This document shows positions 8,331-17,975 of a DNA stretch of 64,000 bases, piece after piece. Position 1 is the stretch's first letter; every line of letters starts with the position of its first letter. Origin of the DNA: Phocaeicola_A sp036804505 (GTDB lineage Bacteria > Bacteroidota > Bacteroidia > Bacteroidales > Bacteroidaceae). The notes beneath the pieces are model-generated. The model was not told the origin of the DNA, ran no database searches, and worked only from the letters and a program-made list of their open reading frames with translations. The stretch is taken from contig DAIRSI010000018.1 in the NCBI GenBank assembly GCA_036804505.1, positions 26,265-90,264 of the forward strand, read 5' to 3'. Position numbers and translations under genes: made by a program.

Positions 8331-8338
8331 TAATTTTG
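8331..8338 (+). promoter_or_regulatory. -7 box for the orphan TPR kinase
   Basis: TAATTTTG, 22 bases before the GTG start at 8361. No clear -33 TTTG at the right distance. Confidence 0.4.
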
Positions 8339-8360
8339 TCATGACTGAAAACATGACGAA

Positions 8361-10271
8361 GTGAAAAACATTTATAAGAAGAGAGTGAGTTGTGCTTTTC
8401 TCTGCACAGTAGGATTATTATTGATTCTCTGTATGTCTGAGGCAAAGGCACAGGCTGCACGGAAAAAAGATACGCTATCCATTCTTTACGAGAATGCGTA
8501 TAATAACTTTAACAATACCGAGGGATTGAAAGATGCAGAACGTCTGTTTAAACTCGCGGGAGAGAAAAATAATATTCAGCTACAGGCAAAAGCACTGCTT
8601 ATCAAAGCCAAATATTATGATGACCATCTGGATAATGTAAAGTTTCGAAAGGTGGCTTCAGAAATTATGGACTGGTTGCATGAGAATAAAAGTTACAACG
8701 AATACTATCATATCTGGATTTATTCTATCCTTTCATATATAGAAGACAAACGCTATGTAGATGCATTCAATCAGATAAACCGAATGCAGGCTCAGGCTTT
8801 GAAAGAAAATGCCCAATATGGCATTCAAGCAAGTTATCGCATGATGGGAAATCTGTTCGAAGCCAGACTGGCTTATTCAGAAGCTTTGAAGTTTTTTCAA
8901 AAGGAATTGGATTATGCCAAAGAAATAAAGTCTTCTTCCCTATATTCCTGTTATTTCAACATTGCCAATTGTGAGTATAGTAGGGGACATTACGAACGAG
9001 CTCTCAAATATTCCCGTGCCGGACGTTTTCTTTCCGAACTCCCGGTGGTACTGGTGGCTTTCGATATTCAGGAAGGTATCATATATGGTCTTACCGGTGA
9101 TTATACGAGGATGGCATTATGTTACAACCGGGTGAAGGTTTTCAAAAAGAGTTATTTCATGGATCACAAGTTAAGAAGAGAAAGTGATATTTTCGATGTG
9201 GTAATCTTGTGGTCACAGAAAGACTTCGATAATGCCTATAGAAAACTGTCTGCCATGAATGAAAATGATCGTATCCAGCTTTTGCCATTCCATTATAAGA
9301 AACAAGGCCGATATGAAGATGCCTTGAAAGCTCAAGAAAGGCTGACTGTCTATACCGATTCTTTGAACAATATTTCATCCACGCAGGAATTGACCGATTT
9401 CGGGATAAGAATGGAAGAGCAGCGGTTACTCCATGAAAAGCAGATGTTGGCCATGGAGAATGCCAAAATAAGAAGTCAGCAGCAGTATACAATAGCTCTT
9501 TGCATTTTCATTATTTTGATTGCCCTTCAAATCTGTACGGCTTTGATTATAGCTTATCAGAGAAAGAAAGAAAAAATCATAGAGGCAGAAAGAGATACAA
9601 AAGATCGTTTCATACAGGATATGAGTCATGAAATCCGTACACCTTTGAATGCTATCAACGGGTTTGTATCCGTCATTGTAGAGGGCCAGGTGAATCTGTC
9701 GGATGATGAGAAGAACAAGTTTGTGAGTCTCATCAAAGAGAATACGGAGCAGTTGACTCTGATTCTCGACAATATGCTCAGGCTTTATAGTCTCGAAAGC
9801 GGGCATACGATATTCACTTTCTCAGAGGTCAATCCTTATTCTGTTTGCAGTGAGGCTTTTGGTGCTATCAGGGAATATACTCCCGAAAAAGTGAACATGT
9901 GGATGCCGGATTCTCTTCCGAGGGATATTGCCATTACCAGTGATGAGGGGCAGTTGGTCAGATTGCTGACCAGTCTTCTTGTAAATTCCTGTCGAAACAC
10001 AAATGAAGGTGAAATCACAATAGGCTTCAATACAACTGAAAATAAAGACTGCATTACTTTTTATGTTCAGGATACGGGTTGTGGTGTGCCTGCTGACAAG
10101 TCGGAAGAGATATTCAAACGTTTCGTGAAGCTCAGTCGGTTTAAACCGGGCATAGGAGTGGGGCTGACTATAGATCGATTGATAGCCAAAGAACTGCATG
10201 CCACGCTCAAATTGGATCTCCAATATAAGCATGGCGCACGGTTCGTATTGATACATCCCTATCAGAGATGA
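8361..10271 (+). CDS. TPR-containing sensor histidine kinase, orphan
   Basis: A membrane sensor kinase. A signal peptide (VGLLLILCMSEAKAQA) is followed by periplasmic TPR-like repeats (about residues 40-340), a short coiled coil, a membrane helix (about 377-400), a HisKA domain with phospho-accepting His423 (DMSHEIRTPLN), and a HATPase domain with the DTGCG motif and a GIGVGLTI G2 box. The start is GTG at 8361. An in-frame ATG start is not available near the signal peptide and the nearby ATG at 8353 is closed by TGA. No receiver or DNA-binding domain and no neighbouring response regulator are present. It belongs to the same family as the two tandem kinases at 43228-47564. The stop is 3 bases from the convergent stop of the GH18/GT2 gene. 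Confidence 0.9.
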   Translation: MKNIYKKRVSCAFLCTVGLLLILCMSEAKAQAARKKDTLSILYENAYNNFNNTEGLKDAERLFKLAGEKNNIQLQAKALLIKAKYYDDHLDNVKFRKVASEIMDWLHENKSYNEYYHIWIYSILSYIEDKRYVDAFNQINRMQAQALKENAQYGIQASYRMMGNLFEARLAYSEALKFFQKELDYAKEIKSSSLYSCYFNIANCEYSRGHYERALKYSRAGRFLSELPVVLVAFDIQEGIIYGLTGDYTRMALCYNRVKVFKKSYFMDHKLRRESDIFDVVILWSQKDFDNAYRKLSAMNENDRIQLLPFHYKKQGRYEDALKAQERLTVYTDSLNNISSTQELTDFGIRMEEQRLLHEKQMLAMENAKIRSQQQYTIALCIFIILIALQICTALIIAYQRKKEKIIEAERDTKDRFIQDMSHEIRTPLNAINGFVSVIVEGQVNLSDDEKNKFVSLIKENTEQLTLILDNMLRLYSLESGHTIFTFSEVNPYSVCSEAFGAIREYTPEKVNMWMPDSLPRDIAITSDEGQLVRLLTSLLVNSCRNTNEGEITIGFNTTENKDCITFYVQDTGCGVPADKSEEIFKRFVKLSRFKPGIGVGLTIDRLIAKELHATLKLDLQYKHGARFVLIHPYQR

Positions 10272-10274
10272 CTT

Positions 10275-13200
10275 TTAAGCAGGAGTGATATCGGCAACGT
10301 TACCTGTACGTTTCAGCACGCCCCATGTCTGAAGTTCACCCTTGAGAGCTTTCTTATAGCTCTTGAATAGCACTACGTACATGATCCACCGGTAGCAGAA
10401 ACGCTGTGGAATAATCCAGAAAAGCTTCAGAAGGGATTCCCTTTCGAAGATATAGGCCATTACAGATATGCTGGCATCTACAATCATGAATATCAGATAG
10501 TAAATGAATATTTTTGCTGCATTACCCGAAAACAATCCGATAATCATGAACAAATCGGCCAGAGGGGAGAATGTCGGAATAATGAACTGGAAGATTAGCA
10601 TGTTTGGCATGGCCCAGAAGCCCAATGCTTTGTACTTTTTCACGAAGAGTGTATCTCGATGCTTCCAGAATGTCTGCATGACTCCGAAACTCCAGCGCGT
10701 ACGCTGTTTCACAAATTGTTTTATCTTTTCAGGCGCTTCGGTCATGGCAATGGCATGATTTTCGTTTTCAACGATGAATCCGGCCCTTAGAATACGGATG
10801 GTCAGGTCACAATCCTCTGCCAGTGTATCGGTAGTGAGTCCTCCGGCGGCTTCAATGGCCGATTTTCTGAAACATCCGATAGCACCCGGAACTACAGTAA
10901 TCGCATTGATATTCGAATAGGCCAACCGGTCGAAATTCTGACTGGTTGTATATTCTATGGCTTGCCATTTTGTGAGCATGTTGATTTGGTTGCCTACTTT
11001 CACATTGCCTGCTACAGCCCCTATGTCTTCACTGCCTTCACGAAGGAAATGCATCATGAGGATGGAAACTGCATTCGGATACAGTTTGGTATCGGCATCG
11101 ATACATACCAGATAGTCTGCGCCGGTATGATCTATACCATAGTTCAGAGCCGATGCTTTTCCACCGTTGGGTTTTGTCAGTATTCTTATTTTTTCATTGT
11201 CCGACAGAGCCTCGCATACGCGTTTGTAAGTATCGTCCTTGCTGCCGTCGTCCACAAAGATGATATTGAAATTAGGATAATCTTGTTTCAACAGGTTCTT
11301 CAGCGAAGATACGGCGTTCACTTCCTCGTTGTAGGCTGGCACGATGATGGAAACCAAAGGAGCATTTTTGAGCAGATTCTTGTCGAATGCCAGTTCTTTA
11401 TCCTTCCGTTTTTCCCGGATGGTAAGCACTAGCATGAAAATCAACCTTCCCATGCCTAGAATGATGAAGATGATGAAGAGTGCGGTGAGGAAATTAGTGA
11501 TGTCATATACGATTTCTGCCAAAGCCAGATTGGCTTGCATCATATAGTATTCCTTTCCTTTTGGAATGTCTGGCATCAGCATGGTCTTTTTCTCTCCGAG
11601 TATATTATCCAGAGTAGTAAAGGTGTAACCTCTTTCTTTGAAGTACTTGATGATTCTGGGCAAGGCTTTTACCGTTTCTGCACGTGTGTCTCCTCCGGCA
11701 TCATGAAGCAGAATGATATGCCCTCTTCCTTGTTCCACTTGCTTGATGACTCTTTTTACTATTTCGTCTGCTTTGATACCCACTTGCCAGTCTTCAGGGT
11801 CAATGGTTTCGCCTACGTCGAGATAATTCTGCTGTCGGGCCAATATGACCGGAAGAATTTCTTCCAGACTGGCCGGTTCACTATCCGCATTATACGGTGC
11901 GCGGAACAGGATTGTACTGTGTCCTGTGATGCATTCAATGAGCAGTCGGGTGAGTCGGAGTTCAATGTATGTTCTTTCCGGCGTGTTTTTCGCTACATTT
12001 CTATGGGTGAAGGTGTGATTTCCTATCAGGTGTCCTTCATTATAAATACGCTTGATGAGTGGCAGATTCTTTTCAGCTTGCAGTCCTACAACAAAGAATG
12101 CTGCATGGACGTGGTTCTTGGCCAGAATATCAAGAATTTTCGGCGTGTAAGTTTCATCGGGTCCGTCATCGAAAGTGAGTAGCAATTGCTTGTCCTCCGC
12201 TTCTCCGTATTTGTGAATCTGGTAGCTGCTTGGAATCTTGATGTATTGTTCTTCCGCAATCAGCATGTTTGTACTGTCTATCTCTGTTTTTATCTTTCCA
12301 GGATGTGGAGTATTCAAGACATCCAATACTTCACCGTCGCCCACGTAATCTACATCGTTGACTATTTTGACATCTTCCAGTTCTTTCTTGCTGATTTTGG
12401 ACACTGCATTTTTCTGCAGGTCTTTTCTGTAAAATTTCCAGAGTCTGCTGTCTTCACTACCCAAGCGCCATACGGCAAATCCTGCCAGACCATACTCGGC
12501 TCCGAAGCGCATCGTGTTGAAGTGGGTTGCCGCATCTGTGAAGTAAACCTGATGTACAATATTTCGTCCGTCTTTATAGGCGTAGTTTAGATTATATGTA
12601 TTATTGTCGAAGGCGATGGTCGAACCGCTGGCTGTTGCTCTCGAAAGGGCTTGCTGATAAGTAAGGTTGGGGTTTGCATTGGCAGAAGCCGGCCAGTCAT
12701 AGCCGAATGCTCCCAAACCAAGTACAATTTTTTCAGGTGATACTTTCTTTGCCAGATCGTCCACGGTAGCTTCAATCCATTTCTGTGAACTGATAGGGCC
12801 CGGATCACTTGTAGAAGAATACTCATCATAAGCCATGAGAAACAGATAATCATTGTATTTTGCAAGTTCCTTGATGTCATAGTCCTCATTGAAAGGCATG
12901 ATATCTTGTGTGACGAGCAAACCATTGGCATGGAAAACATCAGCCAATTCTTTTATGAACAAAGTGAGGTACTCATTGCTGTTTTCATTCAAGTCCTCAA
13001 AGTCTATGTTGATGCCGATAAACTTGTTTTTCAGGCATTCCTTCAGCACATGATTAATGATGACCATACGCTTGCCCGGATTGTGCAGGATACGGCCGAT
13101 GGCATCCGAACGGAACTCCCTGTCGAAATTGTTGCTTAGAATAGGCATGATGGGGATTCCACTCTTCTTCATCAGGTTAAATCCTTCTGTATCTACATTT

Positions 13201-13700
13201 GTCTTCAACTGGTCAGTATTCGGGTCGATAAAGAACCATTCCGGAATAATCAGGTTCAGGTTGTGAATATTCCTTTTCAGAGAGAAGTAGGACTGAGGAT
13301 CCCATGCTACATAGAAAGCCGAGCGGATACCTGCCGGAAATTTATCCCAGCTGTCTATGCATTTCTCCGTCAAAACACTTTCTTTAACCTGAAATCGCTT
13401 GTATTTTTTTAGTTTGGCTTTCTTTTCCTGGGCATAGTTGGAATGAATTTTTCTTTCGGTAATATAGGATCGGAAACCTTTGTATTCTTTTGAAATCTTG
13501 TTTTCCTGCAAAAAAGGTTTGGAAGCAGTCACCACGCTTCGGTAATCTTGTTTGAAGGGAAGATTTGGAATTCGGTCAATAACGAGCATTAGAATGAGGG
13601 CAGCGAAGAGGATTCCTATGATAAATAGGACAAATCTCATGCTCCATTTGAATCTTTTCCATCTGGAGGTGCTGTCAGTTTGAAAAATTTGTTTATCCAT
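10275..13700 (-). CDS. Trimodular GH18 / polysaccharide deacetylase / GT2 membrane protein
   Basis: One polypeptide of 1141 aa with three enzyme domains. After an N-terminal membrane anchor (about 22-42) comes a GH18-type domain (about 110-430) with the acid motif GINIDFEDL. A NodB deacetylase follows (about 510-720), with TFDDGP, GNHTFTH and RAPYN. Then come a membrane helix (about 745-770) and a GT2 synthase domain (about 800-1030) with VPAYNEE, DDGS, DAD, EDCD and QRTRW, and finally three or four C-terminal helices. QxxRW marks a processive synthase. The layout predicts polymerisation of a beta-linked N-acetylhexosamine chain inside and deacetylation and trimming outside, the roles split between PgaC and PgaB in PNAG synthesis. 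The product is inferred. Confidence 0.9.
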   Translation of the reverse strand: MDKQIFQTDSTSRWKRFKWSMRFVLFIIGILFAALILMLVIDRIPNLPFKQDYRSVVTASKPFLQENKISKEYKGFRSYITERKIHSNYAQEKKAKLKKYKRFQVKESVLTEKCIDSWDKFPAGIRSAFYVAWDPQSYFSLKRNIHNLNLIIPEWFFIDPNTDQLKTNVDTEGFNLMKKSGIPIMPILSNNFDREFRSDAIGRILHNPGKRMVIINHVLKECLKNKFIGINIDFEDLNENSNEYLTLFIKELADVFHANGLLVTQDIMPFNEDYDIKELAKYNDYLFLMAYDEYSSTSDPGPISSQKWIEATVDDLAKKVSPEKIVLGLGAFGYDWPASANANPNLTYQQALSRATASGSTIAFDNNTYNLNYAYKDGRNIVHQVYFTDAATHFNTMRFGAEYGLAGFAVWRLGSEDSRLWKFYRKDLQKNAVSKISKKELEDVKIVNDVDYVGDGEVLDVLNTPHPGKIKTEIDSTNMLIAEEQYIKIPSSYQIHKYGEAEDKQLLLTFDDGPDETYTPKILDILAKNHVHAAFFVVGLQAEKNLPLIKRIYNEGHLIGNHTFTHRNVAKNTPERTYIELRLTRLLIECITGHSTILFRAPYNADSEPASLEEILPVILARQQNYLDVGETIDPEDWQVGIKADEIVKRVIKQVEQGRGHIILLHDAGGDTRAETVKALPRIIKYFKERGYTFTTLDNILGEKKTMLMPDIPKGKEYYMMQANLALAEIVYDITNFLTALFIIFIILGMGRLIFMLVLTIREKRKDKELAFDKNLLKNAPLVSIIVPAYNEEVNAVSSLKNLLKQDYPNFNIIFVDDGSKDDTYKRVCEALSDNEKIRILTKPNGGKASALNYGIDHTGADYLVCIDADTKLYPNAVSILMMHFLREGSEDIGAVAGNVKVGNQINMLTKWQAIEYTTSQNFDRLAYSNINAITVVPGAIGCFRKSAIEAAGGLTTDTLAEDCDLTIRILRAGFIVENENHAIAMTEAPEKIKQFVKQRTRWSFGVMQTFWKHRDTLFVKKYKALGFWAMPNMLIFQFIIPTFSPLADLFMIIGLFSGNAAKIFIYYLIFMIVDASISVMAYIFERESLLKLFWIIPQRFCYRWIMYVVLFKSYKKALKGELQTWGVLKRTGNVADITPA

Positions 13701-13739
13701 ACACTTTTATTTAGTTTCAAACACTTAACTGAAATTGCG

Positions 13740-13747
13740 CAAAGATA
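13740..13747 (-). promoter_or_regulatory. -7 box of the GH18/GT2 fusion gene
   Basis: TATCTTTG on the minus strand, 39 bases upstream of the ATG. No clear -33 TTTG. Confidence 0.45.
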
Positions 13748-13842
13748 GACAATTTCTTTGATTATTTTTTTTAAGTTTCTGATAAAAAAAGTGTAACGTT
13801 TATCATTTATTATTTTTGTATGAAAAGATATATTAAAGAGAT

Positions 13843-14307
13843 CTAGTCAGACTGTACCACCCGCTTGAAGATACTGTGCATTTCATTGCCTTTGTCACCT
13901 TGGCTCAGAATCAGTTGGGAATCAGTGAGCGAAGTTACTTTTAATGTATGTTCCCATGTTTGGGCTTGTTCACTTCTTGTATAATATATGGCTGGATATG
14001 TAATGGTTACGGTCTTTTTTGAGTAGTTACATTGATAGGTGCCTGTGATAGTTTGATGGCTCACTCCCCCGAAATCGGATGATGATACGGTGACTGTTCC
14101 GTCTTTTGCGAAATCGTAAGAATCTACTCCTCCATCTATAGAAAAATCCTGTGGAGACATTTTCTTTCCATTGTGATACATTTCATATCCTGTACTTACC
14201 CATTTGCCCGTCAGTTGATTCATGTCGACTGTGTAGTCATCGTCTTTACAGGACGTCGTAATCAGGCATAGCAACAACGCAAACCCAAGAAATAATTGTT
14301 TTTTCAT
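13843..14307 (-). CDS. Lipocalin-like lipoprotein
   Basis: A 154-residue lipoprotein: signal peptide with lipobox (CLITTSC, Cys20), acidic DDD after the cysteine, then a small beta-rich domain starting LTGKWVS, the typical first strand of lipocalin-like/DUF lipoproteins in Bacteroides. Probably anchored in the outer membrane. Ligand unknown. It stands alone between two unrelated minus-strand genes. Confidence 0.7.
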   Translation of the reverse strand: MKKQLFLGFALLLCLITTSCKDDDYTVDMNQLTGKWVSTGYEMYHNGKKMSPQDFSIDGGVDSYDFAKDGTVTVSSSDFGGVSHQTITGTYQCNYSKKTVTITYPAIYYTRSEQAQTWEHTLKVTSLTDSQLILSQGDKGNEMHSIFKRVVQSD

Positions 14308-14381
14308 GTTTCAGAGATTTTAAGTGTATATTTCCAAGATGCAGAAAATCTCTGGATACTGCACATGAACTATTTAAAAAA

Positions 14382-14936
14382 CTATATTTTTTTGATTACA
14401 TGTGCCGGATTCCCTACAGCCACACAATTATCGGGAATATCTTTTACTACTACGCTTCCGGCGCCAATGACCACATTATTCCCTATGGTGACCCCCGGAC
14501 AGATGGTCACACCTCCTCCAATCCATACATTATCACCTATGGTTACAGGCTCGGCCCATTCCGTCTGCTTGTTTCTTTCCTCCGCATCCAGCGGATGGCA
14601 AGCCGTGTAAATACCCACATTGGGCCCTATGAAGGCATGACTGCCAATGCGTACCTGGGCTTCATCGAGCACGGTAAATCCGAAATTGGAAAAGAAATCT
14701 TCTCCTATTTCTATGTTGCTTCCGTAATCACAGTAAAAAGGCTGTAGTATAAGAAAACGCTCACCTGTTTTTCTAAGTAACTTTTTAATCAAAGCGGTTC
14801 TTTCTTCTCTCATGGAAGGACGCAGGTTGTTATATTCCCATATCAAATCTTTTGTGGCATTCAGTTTTCTAATCAATTCTTCATCGGCTGCATAATAGGG
14901 TTCTCCGTTCAGCATCTTTCTTTCTTCTTTGTTCAT
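14382..14936 (-). CDS. Sugar O-acetyltransferase (maltose acetyltransferase family)
   Basis: A 184-residue left-handed beta-helix acetyltransferase using acetyl-CoA. The N-terminal Mac domain (KMLNGEPYYAADEEL) is followed by hexapeptide repeats (IGSHAFIGPNVGIYTACHP, VWIGGGVTICPG, IGAGSVVVKDIP). The catalytic histidine is in TACHP. The family acetylates glucose, maltose or other sugars, often for detoxification; NodL/LacA relatives modify other sugars. Cytoplasmic. Start at ATG 14936, about 30 bases after the kinase stop upstream, so the two may share a transcript. Confidence 0.88.
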   Translation of the reverse strand: MNKEERKMLNGEPYYAADEELIRKLNATKDLIWEYNNLRPSMREERTALIKKLLRKTGERFLILQPFYCDYGSNIEIGEDFFSNFGFTVLDEAQVRIGSHAFIGPNVGIYTACHPLDAEERNKQTEWAEPVTIGDNVWIGGGVTICPGVTIGNNVVIGAGSVVVKDIPDNCVAVGNPAHVIKKI

Positions 14937-14965
14937 GTAACTGCTTATGATTAGACATCTATAAA

Positions 14966-16738
14966 TTATATATCGATTGCATTTTCATTTTGTATATAGG
15001 TTTGTTCTCTCACCAGATTTCCTTTCAACACGAAAGTCTCTTCTTTCGGGGAAAGGGGTTCGGACATTTCGCAGGGAATCCAGAACCAGAAAGTGGAGCC
15101 TTTTCCTTTTTCTGATTCCACTCCTATTTTTCCGTTCATTTTCTTGATGATTTCACGGCAGATAGACAAACCTAGACCCGCTCCGGGAATAAAAGAATCT
15201 ACTTTCTCAAAACGGTCGAAGATTCGCTGCTGGTCAGCTTTGTCAATGCCTATGCCGGTATCGGTCACCGAAACGTACAATCCGTTGTCTCTTTTGCTAT
15301 AGTCCAGCTTGATACTGCCGCTTTTTGTAAATTTGTCGGCATTCTTCAAATAGGTTGAAGTAATTTCACGTACTCTTCTTTCATCCGTATTGACAATATA
15401 GTCTGCGGGGCAGTGACAAATCAGGTCTACTCCGTTGTGCAGGTGTAAACGGTGTATTTCGGCTATTTCTTTGAATAGACTATATACAGAGAACTGCTTG
15501 TTTTTCAAATTGATATATCCCGATTCTATTTCGGAGAGATTGATAATGTCGTCAATAATATTAAGCAATTGTTCCGTATTGGATTTGATGATGTTCTGGA
15601 ACGTTTCCCTGTCATCATTCGAAATGTTTTCTGAAAGCAGGTTGGAGAACCCAAGAATGGAATTCAATGGAGTACGTATTTCGTGGCTCATGTTTGCTAG
15701 AAAAGCAGTTTTCAGCTTGTTGGACATTTCCGCCTTGTCACGAAGATCGGACATTTCCTTCATTGTTTTTTTCCATTCACTGATGTTTCTGCACAGGCAT
15801 ACATAACTGTTTATTTCATTTTGTGTACCGAATTCGAAAGCCGAAGCGTTGATGTCAAGCCATTCGTATTTGTCTGTTCCGGGTTCGAACTGATATCTGA
15901 ATTCTGTATGAGCACGTTCCACTTGATGTCCGTCGAGTATTTGCTTGAAAGAGTTGGCACTGTCTATATCCTCCGGGTGCACACAGCTCCAGAATAGATT
16001 GAAAGGAATGACACGGTCCGGATTGTCGCCGCTTTGATCCAAAAGAGTGATGGTGTGCGAACCGGAATTATAGTGGATAATATATATTTTGTTAAGAGTC
16101 AGGACAAACGAACTTTTCTGTCGGAACAGATTTATTTTTTCTTTCATCTCATGCATTTGGTTCTGTTTTTGACAAATGCCCAAATAGCTTTTTACTGTTC
16201 CGTCTTTATTTATTTCATATTCGTAAATGTCATTGTATTGCCAAGAATACTCCTTAGCCTTTGGAAACATGTAGCGGTACTCACAAACGTAATGATCAAT
16301 CCTGCGTCCATCCATAATTTCTTCCAGTTTCATGGCAGCAGAGATATCGTCCGGGTGAACGCGTGAAAAATACTCCTTAATCGTAAAGTGTCTGAATTCT
16401 TCGTCACCGGTATCTTTCCAGCGGATGAATATTTTTTTCTTTACGTCAAATTGCATGATCGTCACATTGGTTGCTTTTGTGAGGTGACTGATTTTATTTC
16501 TGAACGATCTTTGTTCTTCAATCCCGTCTTTCTTGTTCTTTATGAAAAGGGAAAAAGTTGATATAAATCCGATTGCAAGCAGAATAAACAGGATGGAAAG
16601 GGCTTGCAGACAAATCTTCAAGGTGCTTTCATTAGCATTTTGGAGGATTGCTGTATGTAGTATTAAGACAAATATGCCAAAAATACACAATAAAATAAAG
16701 GATACAACAAACGTCTTTTTACTTAAGTTTTTAACCAT
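14966..16738 (-). CDS. PAS-domain sensor histidine kinase, orphan
   Basis: Two N-terminal membrane helices (about residues 8-30 and 40-64) hold little periplasmic sequence. Two PAS/PAC-type domains follow (about 90-200 and 210-320; each has an RVHPDDI or CVHPEDI motif and ends near YLGICQ or YVCLCRN). HisKA with FLANMSHEIRTPLN (His near 350) and HATPase with DTGIG and GAGLGLSI complete the protein. All catalytic motifs are intact. It has no receiver domain and no adjacent regulator, so its partner lies elsewhere. Transcribed from a strong promoter at 16761-16791. Confidence 0.92.
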   Translation of the reverse strand: MVKNLSKKTFVVSFILLCIFGIFVLILHTAILQNANESTLKICLQALSILFILLAIGFISTFSLFIKNKKDGIEEQRSFRNKISHLTKATNVTIMQFDVKKKIFIRWKDTGDEEFRHFTIKEYFSRVHPDDISAAMKLEEIMDGRRIDHYVCEYRYMFPKAKEYSWQYNDIYEYEINKDGTVKSYLGICQKQNQMHEMKEKINLFRQKSSFVLTLNKIYIIHYNSGSHTITLLDQSGDNPDRVIPFNLFWSCVHPEDIDSANSFKQILDGHQVERAHTEFRYQFEPGTDKYEWLDINASAFEFGTQNEINSYVCLCRNISEWKKTMKEMSDLRDKAEMSNKLKTAFLANMSHEIRTPLNSILGFSNLLSENISNDDRETFQNIIKSNTEQLLNIIDDIINLSEIESGYINLKNKQFSVYSLFKEIAEIHRLHLHNGVDLICHCPADYIVNTDERRVREITSTYLKNADKFTKSGSIKLDYSKRDNGLYVSVTDTGIGIDKADQQRIFDRFEKVDSFIPGAGLGLSICREIIKKMNGKIGVESEKGKGSTFWFWIPCEMSEPLSPKEETFVLKGNLVREQTYIQNENAIDI

Positions 16739-16760
16739 CCCTATATTATACTTAGTTAAG

Positions 16761-16791
16761 CAAAAATAATCGTTTCATTGGTACCAACAAA
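16761..16791 (-). promoter_or_regulatory. Promoter of the PAS kinase gene
   Basis: On the minus strand TTTG (16788-16791), 19-base spacer, TATTTTTG (16761-16768). Matches the Bacteroidetes consensus exactly. Confidence 0.65.
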
Positions 16792-16903
16792 ATATTTGAA
16801 CTGTTTTTTAATAATTTGGATGGAAAATATTTTTTTTATCTTTTATTTGATAGAAAAAATAGAAGATAAGTTAGGTTCTTGTATAAAAAATGAACTTGTT
16901 CAT

Positions 16904-16934
16904 TTTGTTCTGCTCTCGACTTGCATTATCTTTG
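16904..16934 (+). promoter_or_regulatory. Promoter cassette of the pseudouridine synthase gene
   Basis: TTTG (16904-16907), 19-base spacer, TATCTTTG (16927-16934). The surrounding sequence (ataaaaaatgaa, then ttttgttct and ctcgacttgcattatctttg) copies the cassette found twice in front of the AICAR transformylase gene. Confidence 0.65.
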
Positions 16935-16969
16935 TACCCGAAAATGGTATGAACCACAAATAAATAAGG

Positions 16970-17887
16970 ATGGAAAGAAAAAAGGAACAGAATCTGACAG
17001 CAGCGGAATCTTATAAACGCTCCAAGTTCAATGCATTTGAAGTGACAGAACCCATACAGCTCATGGATTTTATTATGCGTGCAATGGATGGTATCAGTCG
17101 CACCAAGGCAAAAGCGATACTTGCCGGCGGTGGAGTGACGGTCGACCGTCAGAAAGTGACGCAGTTTGATTTTGAGCTGAAGCCGGGTATGGCAGTCGAT
17201 ATTCGCAAGCACAAGAAAAGCAGCGAATTACAAAATAAATTCGTAAAGATTGTTTATGAAGACAAATGGCTGGTGCTTATCGAAAAAGCAGACGGCATTC
17301 TGTCTATGGGCTCCAATACCAACCAGTTCAGCGTGAAGTCTGTGCTCGATCAGTATTTCAAGAAAAAACATCTCAAATGTACTGCCCACGTGGTTCATCG
17401 TCTGGACCGTGAGACTTCGGGTCTGATGATTTATGCCAAAGACCGTGACACCGAGCAGATTCTGGAAGAGTATTGGCACGATATTGTAACTGACCGGCGT
17501 TATGTGGCAGTCGTCAACGGCGTCATGGAACAGGAGAGTGGAACGGTGGAATCCTGGCTCAAGGATAACAAATCATATATTACATATTCCAGTCCTACGG
17601 ACAACGGTGGCAAATTTGCGGTTACTCATTACCGTACGTTGAAATCGAATGATCAGTATTCTTTGATGGATTTGAAGTTGGAAACGGGTCGTAAAAATCA
17701 GATACGCGTGCACATGCAGGATTTGGGGCATCCAGTTGTGGGTGATGCCAAATACGGCAATATCGCAAGCCCTATCCATCGAATGGCTCTTCATGCCTAC
17801 AGGTTGGATTTCATTCATCCTATTACGCATGAACGAATGGAATTCGAGACACCGTTTCCCAGAGGTTTTGTGGCACTGGTGAAGTAG
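16970..17887 (+). CDS. RluA-family RNA pseudouridine synthase
   Basis: Converts uridine to pseudouridine in rRNA or tRNA. The N-terminal S4-like RNA-binding domain (about 35-95, GISRTKAKAILAGGGVTVD) is followed by the catalytic domain with the RluA motif HRLDRETSGLMIYAK, whose aspartate is catalytic, and the conserved GRKNQIRVHMQDLGHPVVGD. Length (305 aa) is typical. The target position cannot be assigned from sequence. Monocistronic: own promoter cassette upstream and a strong terminator downstream. Confidence 0.92.
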   Translation: MERKKEQNLTAAESYKRSKFNAFEVTEPIQLMDFIMRAMDGISRTKAKAILAGGGVTVDRQKVTQFDFELKPGMAVDIRKHKKSSELQNKFVKIVYEDKWLVLIEKADGILSMGSNTNQFSVKSVLDQYFKKKHLKCTAHVVHRLDRETSGLMIYAKDRDTEQILEEYWHDIVTDRRYVAVVNGVMEQESGTVESWLKDNKSYITYSSPTDNGGKFAVTHYRTLKSNDQYSLMDLKLETGRKNQIRVHMQDLGHPVVGDAKYGNIASPIHRMALHAYRLDFIHPITHERMEFETPFPRGFVALVK

Positions 17888-17909
17888 GATTCTTTCATAC
17901 GAGATAAAA

Positions 17910-17949
17910 AAAGTCCGGTCGTTCTTGTTTGCAGGAACGACCGGACTTT
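17910..17949. terminator. Bidirectional terminator
   Basis: Perfect 15-base stem aaagtccggtcgttc (17910-17924) and gaacgaccggacttt (17935-17949), flanked by A and T runs, between the pseudouridine synthase and the convergent M16 protease gene. Confidence 0.9.
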
Positions 17950-17975
17950 TTTATTGTCTTTCAGAGTTTTCCTCT

